The notes under the pieces are model-generated. The model saw nothing but the letters and a program-made list of their open reading frames with translations, made no database searches and had not been told where the DNA came from. Below, piece after piece: positions 33,520 through 42,295 of a stretch of DNA of 64,000 nt; positions within the stretch are counted from its first letter, which is position 1, and every line of letters starts with the position of its first letter. Made by a program: the position numbers and the translations under genes. Source of the DNA: Bacillus sp. SJS (GTDB lineage Bacteria > Bacillota > Bacilli > Bacillales > Bacillaceae); the NCBI RefSeq assembly GCF_000732485.2, contig NZ_JAQV02000022.1, positions 1-64,000 of the forward strand, given 5' to 3'.

Positions 33520-33765
33520 ATGTTTTTGTCTGACAAGTTTGTCTGACAAACCCTGATTTCCGCGTTCTGCACGCGCTTGTCTGACTATTTTATCTGACAA
33601 ACCTTGTTTTTCCGCCTTATGCACGCACTTGTCTGACTATTTTGTCTGACAAACCCTAATTTTCCGCCTTCTGCACGCGCTTGTCTGACTATTTTGTCTG
33701 ACAAACCCTGTTTTCCCGCCATCCGCTCGCGCTTGTCTGACTATTTTGTCTGACAAACCAGCTTT
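33520..33765. repeat. 52-bp tandem repeat array
   Basis: TTGTCTGACTATTTT starts at 33577, 33629, 33681 and 33733, exactly 52 bp apart; each unit also holds GTCTGACAAACC and a CCGCCTTCTGCACGCGC-like stretch. It lies between the desaturase-like gene (+) and treR (-), which converge. 52 is not a multiple of three, which argues against coding. Confidence 0.9.
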
Positions 33766-33795
33766 TCCCACACCCTCCCCAATCCATCCCACACA

Positions 33796-33827
33796 AAAAA
33801 AAGCCGGCGCTGCCGCCGGCTTTTTCC
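33796..33827. terminator. bidirectional terminator after treR
   Basis: AAAAAAGCCGGCG and CGCCGGCTTTTT around CTGC: a strong stem with A- and T-runs on both sides. Confidence 0.9.
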
Positions 33828-33830
33828 CGT

Positions 33831-34562
33831 TTAAACCTGTCCCCTTCTTGCAAAATCAACGAACCGGAATTTGTCGAGCCGGTGGCGGGATTCTGTGAAT
33901 TGGAATAGGCTTGTGTCTTCAAGGTATACATAGTTTTTCACGACGACGACGTGGGTGAAGTCGTGGAGGTCAAGGTAGGCACGGTCTTCGCTTGTGCATT
34001 CCTCGACGGTGATTTCTTTTTCGGCGTAGCCAATTTTCAGGCCTAGTTCGCCTTCCAGGTGTTCATAGATACTGTTTTTACAAATTTCTTCTGTTAGGGC
34101 CGGGACGATGCGCTTGTCGAGAAAGTCCTTGTCCAGAATGATTTTTTCACCTTTAATCTCCCTGGAACGGACGATTTTCCACACTTCATCGTCTGCTCCG
34201 CATGTCAGGTGCTTTGAAACTCGGTCGTCGGCTTTGATAAGCGCGAGCTGATGGACATTTGTTACAGTTTGGGAGCCAAATGTTTTTGATAGTTCTTTAA
34301 AGCTGACCAGGCCGGATACGGGAAAGCTCATTCGCTGGGTGTCCAGTACGACTGAACCTTTCCCTTTTATTTTCTGAATATGGCCGTTTTGGGCAAGAAG
34401 GTTTAGGGCTTTGCGGATTGTTTCCCGCGATGCTTCGTATTTGTCGGACAGGACGTTTTCGGAGGGGAGCACTTCTCCAGGTTTTAGCCTGCCCTCTTGA
34501 ATGGTTTCCAGCAGTTCCTGGTACACCACTTGATATTTGGTTTTTGCCATCCTCTTCACCAT
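33831..34562 (-). CDS. treR: trehalose operon repressor TreR (GntR family)
   Basis: A 243-residue protein: N-terminal GntR winged helix (KPGEVLPSENVLSDKYEASRE, then TIRKALNLLAQNGHIQKIKGKG) and a C-terminal UTRA effector domain. TreR binds trehalose-6-phosphate and releases the treP promoter. The start lies 11 bases from the treA stop with little Shine-Dalgarno; the second Met (codon 5), right after GAAGAGG, is too close to that box to use it. Coupled translation from treA is likely. Confidence 0.93.
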   Translation of the reverse strand: MVKRMAKTKYQVVYQELLETIQEGRLKPGEVLPSENVLSDKYEASRETIRKALNLLAQNGHIQKIKGKGSVVLDTQRMSFPVSGLVSFKELSKTFGSQTVTNVHQLALIKADDRVSKHLTCGADDEVWKIVRSREIKGEKIILDKDFLDKRIVPALTEEICKNSIYEHLEGELGLKIGYAEKEITVEECTSEDRAYLDLHDFTHVVVVKNYVYLEDTSLFQFTESRHRLDKFRFVDFARRGQV

Positions 34563-34573
34563 TTTCTGTTATT

Positions 34574-36262
34574 TTACTGTTTGGTTAGATGATATACGAT
34601 GGATTCGTAAGGACGCAATGAAATTTTCTCTGCTGTTTCCGGGCTGTCCTCATAGTTGCTGATCAATATTTCCACATCATAGCCGTCAAAAGAAAGCTGT
34701 GCCGGCAATTCGAATTGTGTTTCTTTTGCATAAAAATTGTTCACGCTCAGCAGTTTTTCGCCTTCTCCATTACGGATATAAGCGAATATTTCAGGATGAT
34801 CCTCGAGGATCAGCTGATAGTCTCCGTCTGTCACAATTTCTACTTCCTTGCGGAGCTGGTTTAGCTTTTTGTAATGATAAAATACGGAATCCTTATCTTT
34901 TACGGCGGCGTCTGCATTGATTTCCTTATAATTCGAAGCAACAGGGATCCAAGGGGTGCCGGTTGTAAATCCTGAGTGCTGATCCGTATTCCACTGAACC
35001 GGAGTCCGGGAATTATCTCTTGATTTACTCTTCAGGATTTCAAGAATCTCTTCTTCGCTTCGGCCTTCCTGCTGCAGGATCTTATACATGTTCAGCGACT
35101 CCACGTCACGGTATTGGCTGATGTGTTCGAACTTCGGATTGGTCATGCCGAATTCTTCACCCTGATAAATGTACGGGGTTCCCTGCATCATGTGGATGAC
35201 GGTGGCAAGCATCTTGGCTGATTCTAACCGGTACTCTCCGTCATTTCCGTAACGCGAGACGATTCTCGGCTGATCATGGTTGCACCAGAACAGCGCGTTC
35301 CAGCCGCGGCCCTCGTTCATTTTGACCTGCCATGTAGAAAGAATGTCTTTTAGTTTTAGAAAGTCAAAGTCCGCGAGCGCCCACTTTTCTCCATTCGGAT
35401 AATCAACCTTCAGATGATGGAAGTTGAATGTCATGCTCAGTTCTGTGCCTTCCTCGTTCGAGTAGCGGATACAGTGGTCGATCGTTGTGGATGACATTTC
35501 TCCAACCGTCATGGCGTCATACTTGGAGAAAACTTCGCGGTTCATTTCCTGCATGTATTCATGAACGCGCGGTCCGTCAGTATAAAACCTGCGGCCGTCT
35601 CCCGGTGCAATAGTGCCGTCATCATCCGGGAAATCCTGATTTTTTGAAATAAGATTGATGACATCCAGACGGAAGCCATCTACCCCCTTCTCAAACCAGA
35701 AGTTCATCATATCGTATACATCTTTTCGCAGTTTCTCGTTTTCCCAGTTAAGGTCAGCCTGTGTCACATCGAACAGATGAAGATAGTTTTCGCCTGTTGC
35801 TTGGTCAAGCTGCCATGCTGATCCGCCGAATTTGGAAACCCAGTTCGTTGGGGCGCTTCCATCTTCTTTTGATTCTCTCCAAATGTAATAATCACGGTAC
35901 GGATTGTCTTTGGACTGTGCTGCCTGTTTGAACCATTCATGCTCTGTAGAGGTGTGGTTCACGACGATATCCATAATGATTTTCAAACCCCGTTCATGTG
36001 CTTCTGCAAGCAGGCGGTCGAAATCTTCCATTGTTCCGTATTCGTGGTGAATATGATAGTAGTCGCTAATATCGTAGCCGTTGTCCTTTTGAGGAGATGA
36101 ATAGATTGGGGTCAGCCAAACGACATCCACTCCAAGCTCCTTCAAATAATCCAATTTTTCAATAATCCCCTGAATATCGCCCGTTCCGTTTCCTGACGTA
36201 TCATTGAAGCTTTTCGGATAAATTTGATAAACCGTTGATTTTTTCCACCATGGATGTTTCAT
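34574..36262 (-). CDS. treA: alpha,alpha-phosphotrehalase TreA
   Basis: A 562-residue GH13 enzyme: the N-terminal WWKKSTVYQIYPKSF, catalytic nucleophile in GFRLDVINLI (about 199), acid/base Glu in VGEMSST, and transition-state Asp in NHDQPR. It splits trehalose-6-phosphate into glucose and glucose-6-phosphate in the cytoplasm, the step after PTS import by TreP. Size is as in B. subtilis (561 aa). Second gene of treP-treA-treR. Confidence 0.96.
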   Translation of the reverse strand: MKHPWWKKSTVYQIYPKSFNDTSGNGTGDIQGIIEKLDYLKELGVDVVWLTPIYSSPQKDNGYDISDYYHIHHEYGTMEDFDRLLAEAHERGLKIIMDIVVNHTSTEHEWFKQAAQSKDNPYRDYYIWRESKEDGSAPTNWVSKFGGSAWQLDQATGENYLHLFDVTQADLNWENEKLRKDVYDMMNFWFEKGVDGFRLDVINLISKNQDFPDDDGTIAPGDGRRFYTDGPRVHEYMQEMNREVFSKYDAMTVGEMSSTTIDHCIRYSNEEGTELSMTFNFHHLKVDYPNGEKWALADFDFLKLKDILSTWQVKMNEGRGWNALFWCNHDQPRIVSRYGNDGEYRLESAKMLATVIHMMQGTPYIYQGEEFGMTNPKFEHISQYRDVESLNMYKILQQEGRSEEEILEILKSKSRDNSRTPVQWNTDQHSGFTTGTPWIPVASNYKEINADAAVKDKDSVFYHYKKLNQLRKEVEIVTDGDYQLILEDHPEIFAYIRNGEGEKLLSVNNFYAKETQFELPAQLSFDGYDVEILISNYEDSPETAEKISLRPYESIVYHLTKQ

Positions 36263-36330
36263 TTTGGATGCACCACCATTTAGTAATTTTTATTTGAAAG
36301 AGTTTTTCCGGCAATTTATAAAAAGGGAAA

Positions 36331-36348
36331 GGGACAATTGCTTGTCCC
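36331..36348 (-). terminator. hairpin between treP and treA
   Basis: GGGACAA and TTGTCCC around TTGC; on the minus strand a TTTCCCTTTTTA tract follows. It may act as a partial terminator or mRNA stabiliser that lowers treA relative to treP. Confidence 0.55.
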
Positions 36349-36390
36349 GTCCGATTTTCCCGTATGAACGGGTGATGAGGAAACTCCTCT

Positions 36391-37788
36391 TTATTTTGCT
36401 TTTTTCATCTTCGCCATGATATACGTTAGTACGAATGGGACGACGAGTGCGATAAGTACACCGATTCCAAATGATAGCCAGTATTCTTTTGAAATGGATA
36501 GGAAAGCAGGAAGACCGCCGATTCCGATCGAGAAGGCTTTAACTCCGCTGATGCTGATGATTAAACCGCCGAGTGCGGAAGCAATGATTGCTGCGATAAA
36601 CGGATAGCGGTAACGTAAGTTCACTCCAAACATAGCCGGTTCCGTAACACCGAGATAAGCAGATAAGGCTGCGGTTCCAGCAAGTCCTTTTTGCTTTTCA
36701 TCTTTAGCAACAAGCATCATGGCCAGAGCTGAAGACCCTTGTGCAATGTTTGAGAGTGCAAGCATTGGCCATAGGAAGGTTCCGCCCGCCGCAGCGAGCT
36801 GCAGGTCAACCGCAAGGAAAGTATGATGCATTCCGGTAATAACAAGCACGGCATAAAGACCGCCATACAGCAATCCGCCGATGGCTGCGAAGTTTGAGAA
36901 CAGGGTTATAACTCCGTCTGTTAACAGATTTCCCAGAGCAAATGTAAGAGGTCCGATCGCAATGAACGATGCGAATCCAGTGATTAATAGCGTAACGGGC
37001 GGTACAACCAGCATTTGAATGGCGTCCGGTACCCGTTTAGTAAGAAATTTTTCAATAACGGCAAGCAGATAAGATGCGACAAGAATTGGAAGAACCTGAC
37101 CTTGATACCCAATCTTTTCGATTTCCAGGCCGAATAGGTTCCAGACTGGAATATCCTTTGCAGTCCCGTATTCATAGGCACTAAGCAGAGCAGGGTTAAC
37201 AAGAATCAATCCCAGCACAATACCGAGAAGAGGATTTCCGCCAAACCGCTTTACTGCCGACCAGCCAATGAGAACTGGCAGGAAGGTAAAGGCGGTACTT
37301 GCTATAAGGTTAATGATTCCCGCAAGGTCAGCCCATTGAGGGTAAACGGTAATAAGAGAATCTTTGAAAAAGATTCCTTTTCCTGTGAGAAGGTTGTTAA
37401 TTCCAAGCAATAAACCAGCCGTTATGATGGCGGGAAGAATCGGGATAAAGATATCCGCAAGCATTTTGACAGCACGCTGCAGCGGATTCAGATTTTTCTC
37501 TGATGCAGATTTCACATCATCCTTTGACGCTTCACCGATTCCTGTCTGCTCAGCCATTTCGTTATAAACCTTGTTAACGGTTCCCTGTCCGATTACAACC
37601 TGGAACTGCCCGTTAGTTGAAAAAGAGCCTTTTACAACATCGATGCTTTCTAGTTTTTCTTTATCCACTTTGCTTTCATCCTTCAAAGCAAACCGGAGCC
37701 GTGTGACGCAGTGCGTAGCTGCGGAGATATTTTCTTTTCCGCCGATTGCATCGACAATCTCTTGTGCAGATTGTTTATGATTGCTCAT
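36391..37788 (-). CDS. treP: trehalose-specific PTS enzyme IIBC (TreP)
   Basis: ATG at 37788 follows GGGAGGG; the frame is open to 37815 without a better site. The 465-residue protein has an EIIB domain with the phosphorylated Cys in SAATHCVTRLRF (about 26), then a linker, then the EIIC membrane domain with about ten helices and the typical GITEP-like stretch (here LGVTEPAMFGVNLRYRYP). No EIIA domain is attached, as usual for TreP. It imports trehalose as trehalose-6-phosphate. Confidence 0.96.
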   Translation of the reverse strand: MSNHKQSAQEIVDAIGGKENISAATHCVTRLRFALKDESKVDKEKLESIDVVKGSFSTNGQFQVVIGQGTVNKVYNEMAEQTGIGEASKDDVKSASEKNLNPLQRAVKMLADIFIPILPAIITAGLLLGINNLLTGKGIFFKDSLITVYPQWADLAGIINLIASTAFTFLPVLIGWSAVKRFGGNPLLGIVLGLILVNPALLSAYEYGTAKDIPVWNLFGLEIEKIGYQGQVLPILVASYLLAVIEKFLTKRVPDAIQMLVVPPVTLLITGFASFIAIGPLTFALGNLLTDGVITLFSNFAAIGGLLYGGLYAVLVITGMHHTFLAVDLQLAAAGGTFLWPMLALSNIAQGSSALAMMLVAKDEKQKGLAGTAALSAYLGVTEPAMFGVNLRYRYPFIAAIIASALGGLIISISGVKAFSIGIGGLPAFLSISKEYWLSFGIGVLIALVVPFVLTYIMAKMKKAK

Positions 37789-37919
37789 TTTATTCCCTCC
37801 CGTAATCGTTTTCAAAAGTACGTGTATCTATTTCTGCATAGAGTGAGCATTTTGGTACTCTCATTCTTGTTGAACGATTCTTGCTATAATGCTCACCGCT
37901 TACATCTAAATAAGCAGAC

Positions 37920-37971
37920 CTGTATATACAAGTTACGGTTTCATTATAAACATGTATGTACACGTTTTCAA
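37920..37971 (-). promoter_or_regulatory. treP promoter with TreR operators and possible cre site
   Basis: On the minus strand TTGAAA (37966-37971), 17 bases, TATAAT (37943-37948). One TreR-like palindrome (ACATACATG type, 37951-37963) lies in the spacer and another (CTTGTATATACAG, 37920-37932) downstream of the start point. A sequence one base off the CcpA cre consensus spans 37930-37944. Repression by TreR and catabolite repression follow from the B. subtilis model. Confidence 0.7.
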
Positions 37972-37983
37972 GTAAAACATTCA

Positions 37984-38012
37984 AAAAAAATAAACAGGGT
38001 TAGCCCCTGCTT
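37984..38012 (-). terminator. terminator of the CDF transporter gene
   Basis: AAATAAACAGGG pairs with CCCTGCTTATTT around TTAGC; a T-run follows on the minus strand. It includes the stop codon at 38000. Confidence 0.75.
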
Positions 38013-38890
38013 ATTTCCTCTTCTTTATTCAGCTGTTCATGTTCAGGTTCCAAATGAATCAGAACCTCCATTTTATCAAATTGCTCGTTGATGTCCGCTT
38101 CAATTTGATCACATAGCTGGTGCGCGGTTGCAATATCCATTTCAGACGAAACAACAAGATGGAAATCAACATAGTTCTCCGGCCCAGCCTGACGCGTCCG
38201 AAAATTATGGAATTCGATATAACGGTCGCTGTAAGCTTCCACAATTTCAACGATCTGCTGTTCATCGGCCGGCGAAAGTCTTGCATCAAGCAGCGGAGGA
38301 AAGGATTCCTTCATCAGCTTATACGCCTCTGACATGATGTAGACAGCTAAAATAATTCCGATAATCGGATCAAGGAAATACCAATCTGTTAAGCTGACGA
38401 GCAGCAAGCTGACTGCAACTCCAAGCGATGTGTAGACATCCGTTAAAAGGTGAAGTGCATTGGATTTCATCGCAACGGAATTTGTTTTTTTCGCTACATT
38501 CCCGACAACCCTTGAAACGGCGAAATTAATAATAGCTCCAAGCACCATAACCCCAATTCCGAGAATCGGAAGGTGAACGGGTTCAGGATGCAGCAGCTTA
38601 TGCACACATTCATAAATAATCCAGATTCCTGCTACAAAAATCAGCAGTGTTTCAATGGTTCCTGAAATATTTTCAACCTTCCCATGTCCATATGGATGTT
38701 CCTTATCGGCTGGCCTGTTTGACAGCCTGACAGAAAAAAAGGCAATGAGTGATGCGAGTAAATCCAGGGATGAGTGAATCGCTTCTGATAATACCGCTAC
38801 AGACCCCGTAACGATACCGACTGCAATTTTCAAAATAACAATAAATGAATTGCTTAGGACGGATAAAAAAGCAATTTTTGGTGCATTCAT
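38000..38890 (-). CDS. cation diffusion facilitator (CDF) transporter
   Basis: A 296-residue protein with GGAGGT six bases before ATG. Six membrane segments carry the metal-site motifs HSSLD (about 38-42) and HLLTD (about 147-151), and GHGK follows helix 2. The C-terminal cytoplasmic domain (about 205-296) has the ferredoxin-like fold of CDF proteins with its His-rich dimer site. CDF members export zinc, manganese, iron or cobalt; which one is not clear. Single gene. Confidence 0.92.
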   Translation of the reverse strand: MNAPKIAFLSVLSNSFIVILKIAVGIVTGSVAVLSEAIHSSLDLLASLIAFFSVRLSNRPADKEHPYGHGKVENISGTIETLLIFVAGIWIIYECVHKLLHPEPVHLPILGIGVMVLGAIINFAVSRVVGNVAKKTNSVAMKSNALHLLTDVYTSLGVAVSLLLVSLTDWYFLDPIIGIILAVYIMSEAYKLMKESFPPLLDARLSPADEQQIVEIVEAYSDRYIEFHNFRTRQAGPENYVDFHLVVSSEMDIATAHQLCDQIEADINEQFDKMEVLIHLEPEHEQLNKEEEISRG

Positions 38891-39042
38891 AGCGTGACCT
38901 CCGTTTTTAATTCTGATTTATCCTACCAGATCAAATTCGTGTGGGTCTATAGCAACCTTTTTTGAGGTTTACACGAAAATGGGAGGTGTGTAAAAAAGTT
39001 TTCTCAGGCAAAATTTCATGAATGCTCCCAAATAAGTCAGCC
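38891..39042. other. intergenic stretch
   Basis: Contains the CDF upstream region. GCAACCTTTTTTGAGGTTTACACG at about 38950 looks weakly terminator-like. Nothing else seen. Confidence 0.35.
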
Positions 39043-39687
39043 TCAGCACAAAAAGTCATATGGATGATGCGGCGGCTGCTTCGGGAATAAGGCCTTCGGA
39101 AAAGATACAATCCAATCTCTTGCTGCCATTGCCGCAGCGATGGCGTCAATTTCATGTGGTGTCATGCTTTGCTCTTGTGGAATGCCCAATATGTTTTGGC
39201 TCTCAAACCACTGCAGTAAATAGGTTCTTGATTCTGCGGACTTTTTATACAGCAGTCCATGCTCTTTTTCCTTTTCCGAAAGCCTCATCATCATCGCTGC
39301 TCCAGGGTGGACCTCAGCAATCCTGATATCGGTCCTGACTCTTTCAACCAGCGCGGCAAGTGAAATCCCCCTCATTGTTAGGTACACCATTTTCGTCAAG
39401 GTCGGGGGCATAATCGAGCTCGATTTCAGTCCATGCTTGACCATTTCCCTCCGGAACCACCGGTCAGATGGCCTGTCCCCGCCTCCGTCATTATAGGACA
39501 GCGGAGAATCGATCCCTATCGTAAGAGGAAATCCGTTCGTTTTTTCTATTAGCTTTAAAATTCCAGCATCACTTAAGCCCGATTCCAAAGATAAAAGCTT
39601 CAGCTCCTCCCCTGCCAATTCAAAAAAAGCAGCTGCGGTGTCTTTATGATTAGAAGGTCCCGACAAATCAATTCCTATTACAAACAT
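39043..39687 (-). CDS. DUF429 protein
   Basis: The ATG at 39687 opens the conserved MFVIGIDLSGP; a TTG 15 bases earlier is less likely. The 214-residue protein matches DUF429: IDLSGP with the RNase-H-like first Asp, IGIDSPLSY, RWFRREMVKHG, and EVHPGA; the C-terminal HEIDAIAAAMAARD supplies later acids. The fold is thought to be ribonuclease-H-like; function unknown. Confidence 0.85.
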   Translation of the reverse strand: MFVIGIDLSGPSNHKDTAAAFFELAGEELKLLSLESGLSDAGILKLIEKTNGFPLTIGIDSPLSYNDGGGDRPSDRWFRREMVKHGLKSSSIMPPTLTKMVYLTMRGISLAALVERVRTDIRIAEVHPGAAMMMRLSEKEKEHGLLYKKSAESRTYLLQWFESQNILGIPQEQSMTPHEIDAIAAAMAARDWIVSFPKALFPKQPPHHPYDFLC

Positions 39688-39711
39688 TTCCAACAACTCC
39701 AAATTCCGACA

Positions 39712-39727
39712 TGTTTCTCGTGAAACA
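39712..39727. other. candidate parS site
   Basis: TGTTTCTCGTGAAACA differs by one base (A to T at position 7) from the ParB/Spo0J binding consensus TGTTNCACGTGAAACA. It lies in the gap upstream of the DUF429 gene. It is the only such site I found in the window. Confidence 0.65.
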
Positions 39728-39774
39728 TCGACACATTTTTCCTTATCTTATATGTACCACAAACAGACAAAAAT

Positions 39775-39803
39775 AAAAGGCCAGAGAATTTCCTGGCCTT
39801 TCT
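39775..39803 (-). terminator. terminator
   Basis: AAAGGCCAG and CTGGCCTTT around AGAATTTC; A-run to the left gives T-run on the minus strand. Confidence 0.85.
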
Positions 39804-39807
39804 TCTT

Positions 39808-40152
39808 TTAGGAAGGGAAAAACGGACTAACCACTCCTGTAATGAGATAATCAGTCAGTACTTTTGAGATGACGAGCACATTGTTGTTATTTAGTACATT
39901 GTCCAATTCGCTTCCTCTTGCAAGAACGAATTGCACTTTGCTATAAAGGTCATTATTTGCGATTGTGAACACAGCGATTCCATTCAAAAACGGGTTTGCA
40001 TCACTTCCATACTGAACCGTAAGTGTCTGGTTAGGAAGCAAGGTTACATTCAAAGCCGGCCCCTGGTTTACAGGATTGCTGCCTGCACGTGCGTACAACG
40101 TGATCTGCAAAGTTGCTGTAGTGGTATTGATAAGTGTTTTAACTCCTGCCAT
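39808..40152 (-). CDS. hypothetical beta-rich protein, 114 aa
   Basis: GAGGAGA seven bases before ATG gives a strong start. The product alternates Thr, Asn, Val and Leu (LINTTTATLQITLYARAGSN, then LPNQTLTVQYGSDANPFLNG), a pattern of small beta-sandwich proteins, and is free of Cys. Similar low-complexity beta proteins in bacilli are often spore-surface or exported, but there is no signal peptide. Function unknown. Confidence 0.75.
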   Translation of the reverse strand: MAGVKTLINTTTATLQITLYARAGSNPVNQGPALNVTLLPNQTLTVQYGSDANPFLNGIAVFTIANNDLYSKVQFVLARGSELDNVLNNNNVLVISKVLTDYLITGVVSPFFPS

Positions 40153-40234
40153 AGCATTCTCTCCTCTCTATCAAGATAGTAGTATCTTATTCTCGCAGAG
40201 GGAGGGGGGAGAGGGCTTGTATAATAGAAAACAA

Positions 40235-40268
40235 TAAAAAGGCAGGGGCAATTAACGCATCCTGCCTT
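40235..40268 (-). terminator. terminator
   Basis: AAGGCAGG pairs with CCTGCCTT across fourteen bases; T-run on the minus strand. Overlaps the 3' end of the DUF1992 gene. Confidence 0.65.
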
Positions 40269-40641
40269 CTTTTCCTAATAAAGTACGCTCTACCTTCTCT
40301 TTATAAAATGCCGAGGCAGGAGAGGAAAATGCACTTCGTTTTTTTAGAATCTTCTCTAGCTCCTGTTCATTTCTCAGCCGCTTAGCTGTCAGCTCCTGCT
40401 GTTCTTCCTCACTGGTTGCGCTGCTGAGTAAATGATCGATCGTCATCCGTTCTTTTTTTAAATCGGTTTCCGTGAGCATTCCTGCATTTTTCATTACTTT
40501 ATAAGCCATACGGAGGTTTTCCGGAATTCCAGATAGATCTTCTAGCTTCAGAGGTTTACCCATTCCTTGCAGATTTTCGAACTCGCCATCCTTAATCGCC
40601 TTTTTTATCTTATCCTCCGCGGCAATCGTGAAAAAATCCAT
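40252..40641 (-). CDS. DUF1992/DnaJ-homologue-like protein
   Basis: A 129-residue protein with GGGAGGAAG six bases before ATG. FFTIAAEDKIKKAIKDGEFE followed by NLQGMGKPLKLED and PENLRMAYKVMKNAGM is the DUF1992 pattern, seen at the C-terminus of some DnaJ-like proteins. It is helical and basic; the function is unknown. Confidence 0.88.
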   Translation of the reverse strand: MDFFTIAAEDKIKKAIKDGEFENLQGMGKPLKLEDLSGIPENLRMAYKVMKNAGMLTETDLKKERMTIDHLLSSATSEEEQQELTAKRLRNEQELEKILKKRSAFSSPASAFYKEKVERTLLGKEGRMR

Positions 40642-40655
40642 CGGCTGCTTCCTCC

Positions 40656-41480
40656 CTATTTGATTTCATTCACGTAATCCGGATAATCCGTAACCATACC
40701 ATCTACTTCCATGCTTTTCAGAAAAGCGGCAGAGGCTTTGTCTCTTACCGTATAAGGGGTAATTCTCATTCCGAGAGCATGAATTTTTTGGACAAGACCC
40801 CGGTTAACGAGCTTTTTATTCGGATTAACAAATGAAGCATAGTTCGAGATTTCCTCAAGCTGCCTGCCTGAAATGCCAAGAGGGCGGTATTTCATAAGGA
40901 CACCAATTTTTACGAATGGCAGGATTGCATGCATTTTTTTCATTGAATCTTGCTCAAAAGACTGAACCACTTTATCTGCAAGCGGATATTTCACTAACTC
41001 ATCCGCTACCTGCTGCTCAATACCCGGATAAAGAGAAGGGCTTTTAAGTTCAATCAGCATGCCCGCTTTCCCATTATACCGCTCAAGCACCTCCGAAAAG
41101 GTCATAATCCCCTCCCCTTTAAATTCGGGAGAAAACCAGCTGCCTGCATCTAGCTTTTTCAGGTCGGCTGCATGTAAATCTCTAACCTCGCCGGTTCCAT
41201 TCGTTGTCCGGTCGACACTCGTATCGTGAATAACCACCAATTCGCCGTCCCTTGAACGCTGTACATCAAATTCAATCCAGTCTGTTCCAATTTCTATTGC
41301 TTTGTCAAAGGAAGCCTTCGTATTTTCAGGTGCATACCCGGATGCCCCGCGATGAGCAATCGTCAGCATTTTGTTTTCTTCTCCTCCCGTAACCGGCTCT
41401 CCATATGCCTGTACGGCTTGTGACATAAGGAGCCCAATGAGTAAAACGCTGCAAAGGATGAGGAAGGAATTCTTCAACAT
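40656..41480 (-). CDS. secreted glycerophosphodiester phosphodiesterase
   Basis: A 274-residue protein with AGGAGA before ATG. A signal peptide (MLKNSFLILCSVLLIGLL...AQA) leads into a GDPD domain: IAHRGASGYAPENT with the catalytic His, WIEFDVQRSRDG with the metal-binding acids, and VIHDTSVDRTT. It hydrolyses glycerophosphodiesters to glycerol-3-phosphate and an alcohol outside the membrane. 15 bases separate its stop from the DUF1992 gene start upstream of 40641, so the two may be co-transcribed. Confidence 0.92.
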   Translation of the reverse strand: MLKNSFLILCSVLLIGLLMSQAVQAYGEPVTGGEENKMLTIAHRGASGYAPENTKASFDKAIEIGTDWIEFDVQRSRDGELVVIHDTSVDRTTNGTGEVRDLHAADLKKLDAGSWFSPEFKGEGIMTFSEVLERYNGKAGMLIELKSPSLYPGIEQQVADELVKYPLADKVVQSFEQDSMKKMHAILPFVKIGVLMKYRPLGISGRQLEEISNYASFVNPNKKLVNRGLVQKIHALGMRITPYTVRDKASAAFLKSMEVDGMVTDYPDYVNEIK

Positions 41481-41582
41481 GATCTCTCCTAACCATTTTC
41501 CTTCAGCGTAACTCTTTCGTTTTAACCCATCATAAAGGGACTGTGTTGATTTTTCAATTTTTGTGTGAAGAAAAAAAGGAGC

Positions 41583-41650
41583 TCGGAACCAGGAAATTTA
41601 CAATGGAAGCGGTGATAAAGGTCCCGAAGCAGGGAATTTACCCAACAGCC
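41583..41650. repeat. two short similar segments in an intergenic gap
   Basis: GGAACCAGGAAATTTAC and CCGAAGCAGGGAATTTAC occur about 45 bp apart. A weak relative (CGGGCAGGGAAGCAAAATTTAC) is at about 47762. This may be the smallest form of the window's degenerate repeats. Otherwise the gap 41481-41725 holds only upstream signals. Confidence 0.35.
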
Positions 41651-41725
41651 AGCCCCCATTTCCAGAATATTTCTCCCCTTTCAGCCATATGAATCTATTA
41701 AATGGCAATAAAGGGGGACAAGTTA

Positions 41726-42100
41726 ATGAGCGTGGAAGAAAAAGTCGCGAGGTACCGCGCTGTTTCTTTGCATATCAAGGAACTTGAATCAGAACAGAGC
41801 CAGCTAAAAGAGGAACTGCACGCTTATTTCGACGGCCGGTTTGGGGAAAATCAAAAGGGAAAAGCAGAAATTGGGGATTACGTCGTGCAGCGGCAGATTC
41901 GTTCGATGGATTCCTATGCTGAAGAAAACCTGATTGCCCGGCTGGAGGAGCTGCAATTGGAGGACTGCATCATGACCGTAAAAAAACCGAACAAAGAAAA
42001 AATTGACGCAGCACTAACTTTAGGGATTCTCTCAGGTGATCAGCTTAAGGACTGTATTCTCCATAAGCTTTCGAAAGCACTTATTGTTAAAGAAAAATAG
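41726..42100 (+). CDS. coiled-coil hypothetical protein, 124 aa
   Basis: ATG at 41726 lies eight bases from AAAGGGGG. The N-terminal half (MSVEEKVARYRAVSLHIKEL, then ESEQSQLKEELHAYFDG) is a coiled coil. The second half has a small beta part (GDYVVQRQI) and two acidic helices. The layout resembles phage Gp157-like nuclease-associated proteins, but there is no phage context and I would not name it. Followed by a terminator. Confidence 0.7.
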   Translation: MSVEEKVARYRAVSLHIKELESEQSQLKEELHAYFDGRFGENQKGKAEIGDYVVQRQIRSMDSYAEENLIARLEELQLEDCIMTVKKPNKEKIDAALTLGILSGDQLKDCILHKLSKALIVKEK

Positions 42101-42107
42101 CATTCAC

Positions 42108-42136
42108 ACCGAATCTTCGCGGATTCGGTTTTTTTG
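42108..42136 (+). terminator. terminator
   Basis: ACCGAATC pairs with GGATTCGGT around TTCGC; seven T follow. Confidence 0.9.
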
Positions 42137-42238
42137 AATTTTGAGCTAAATAGATTGTTCTGCCCTTAGTTTAAGGACTGCTTAATAACCCAATTATGAT
42201 TTTAATATATATTTTCCTGGTTTGAATGTCTTCTGAAT

Positions 42239-42252
42239 TGGTTATTTAACCA
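42239..42252. promoter_or_regulatory. palindrome upstream of the symporter
   Basis: TGGTTATTTAACCA, an inverted repeat with a GGTTA arm, lies about 45 bases before the symporter start. A related GGTT/AACC spacing (TTAATAACCCAATTATGA) precedes it at 42182. A regulator binding site is possible; no regulator gene is adjacent. Confidence 0.4.
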
Positions 42253-42295
42253 GTACACTTGCAACTAGAATTTTGATACAGAAGGAGAGAACAAC

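Noticed and set aside
33520-33765. CRISPR array
   Set aside because: The inter-repeat segments are themselves similar to one another and no cas gene is present; the same holds for the other arrays.
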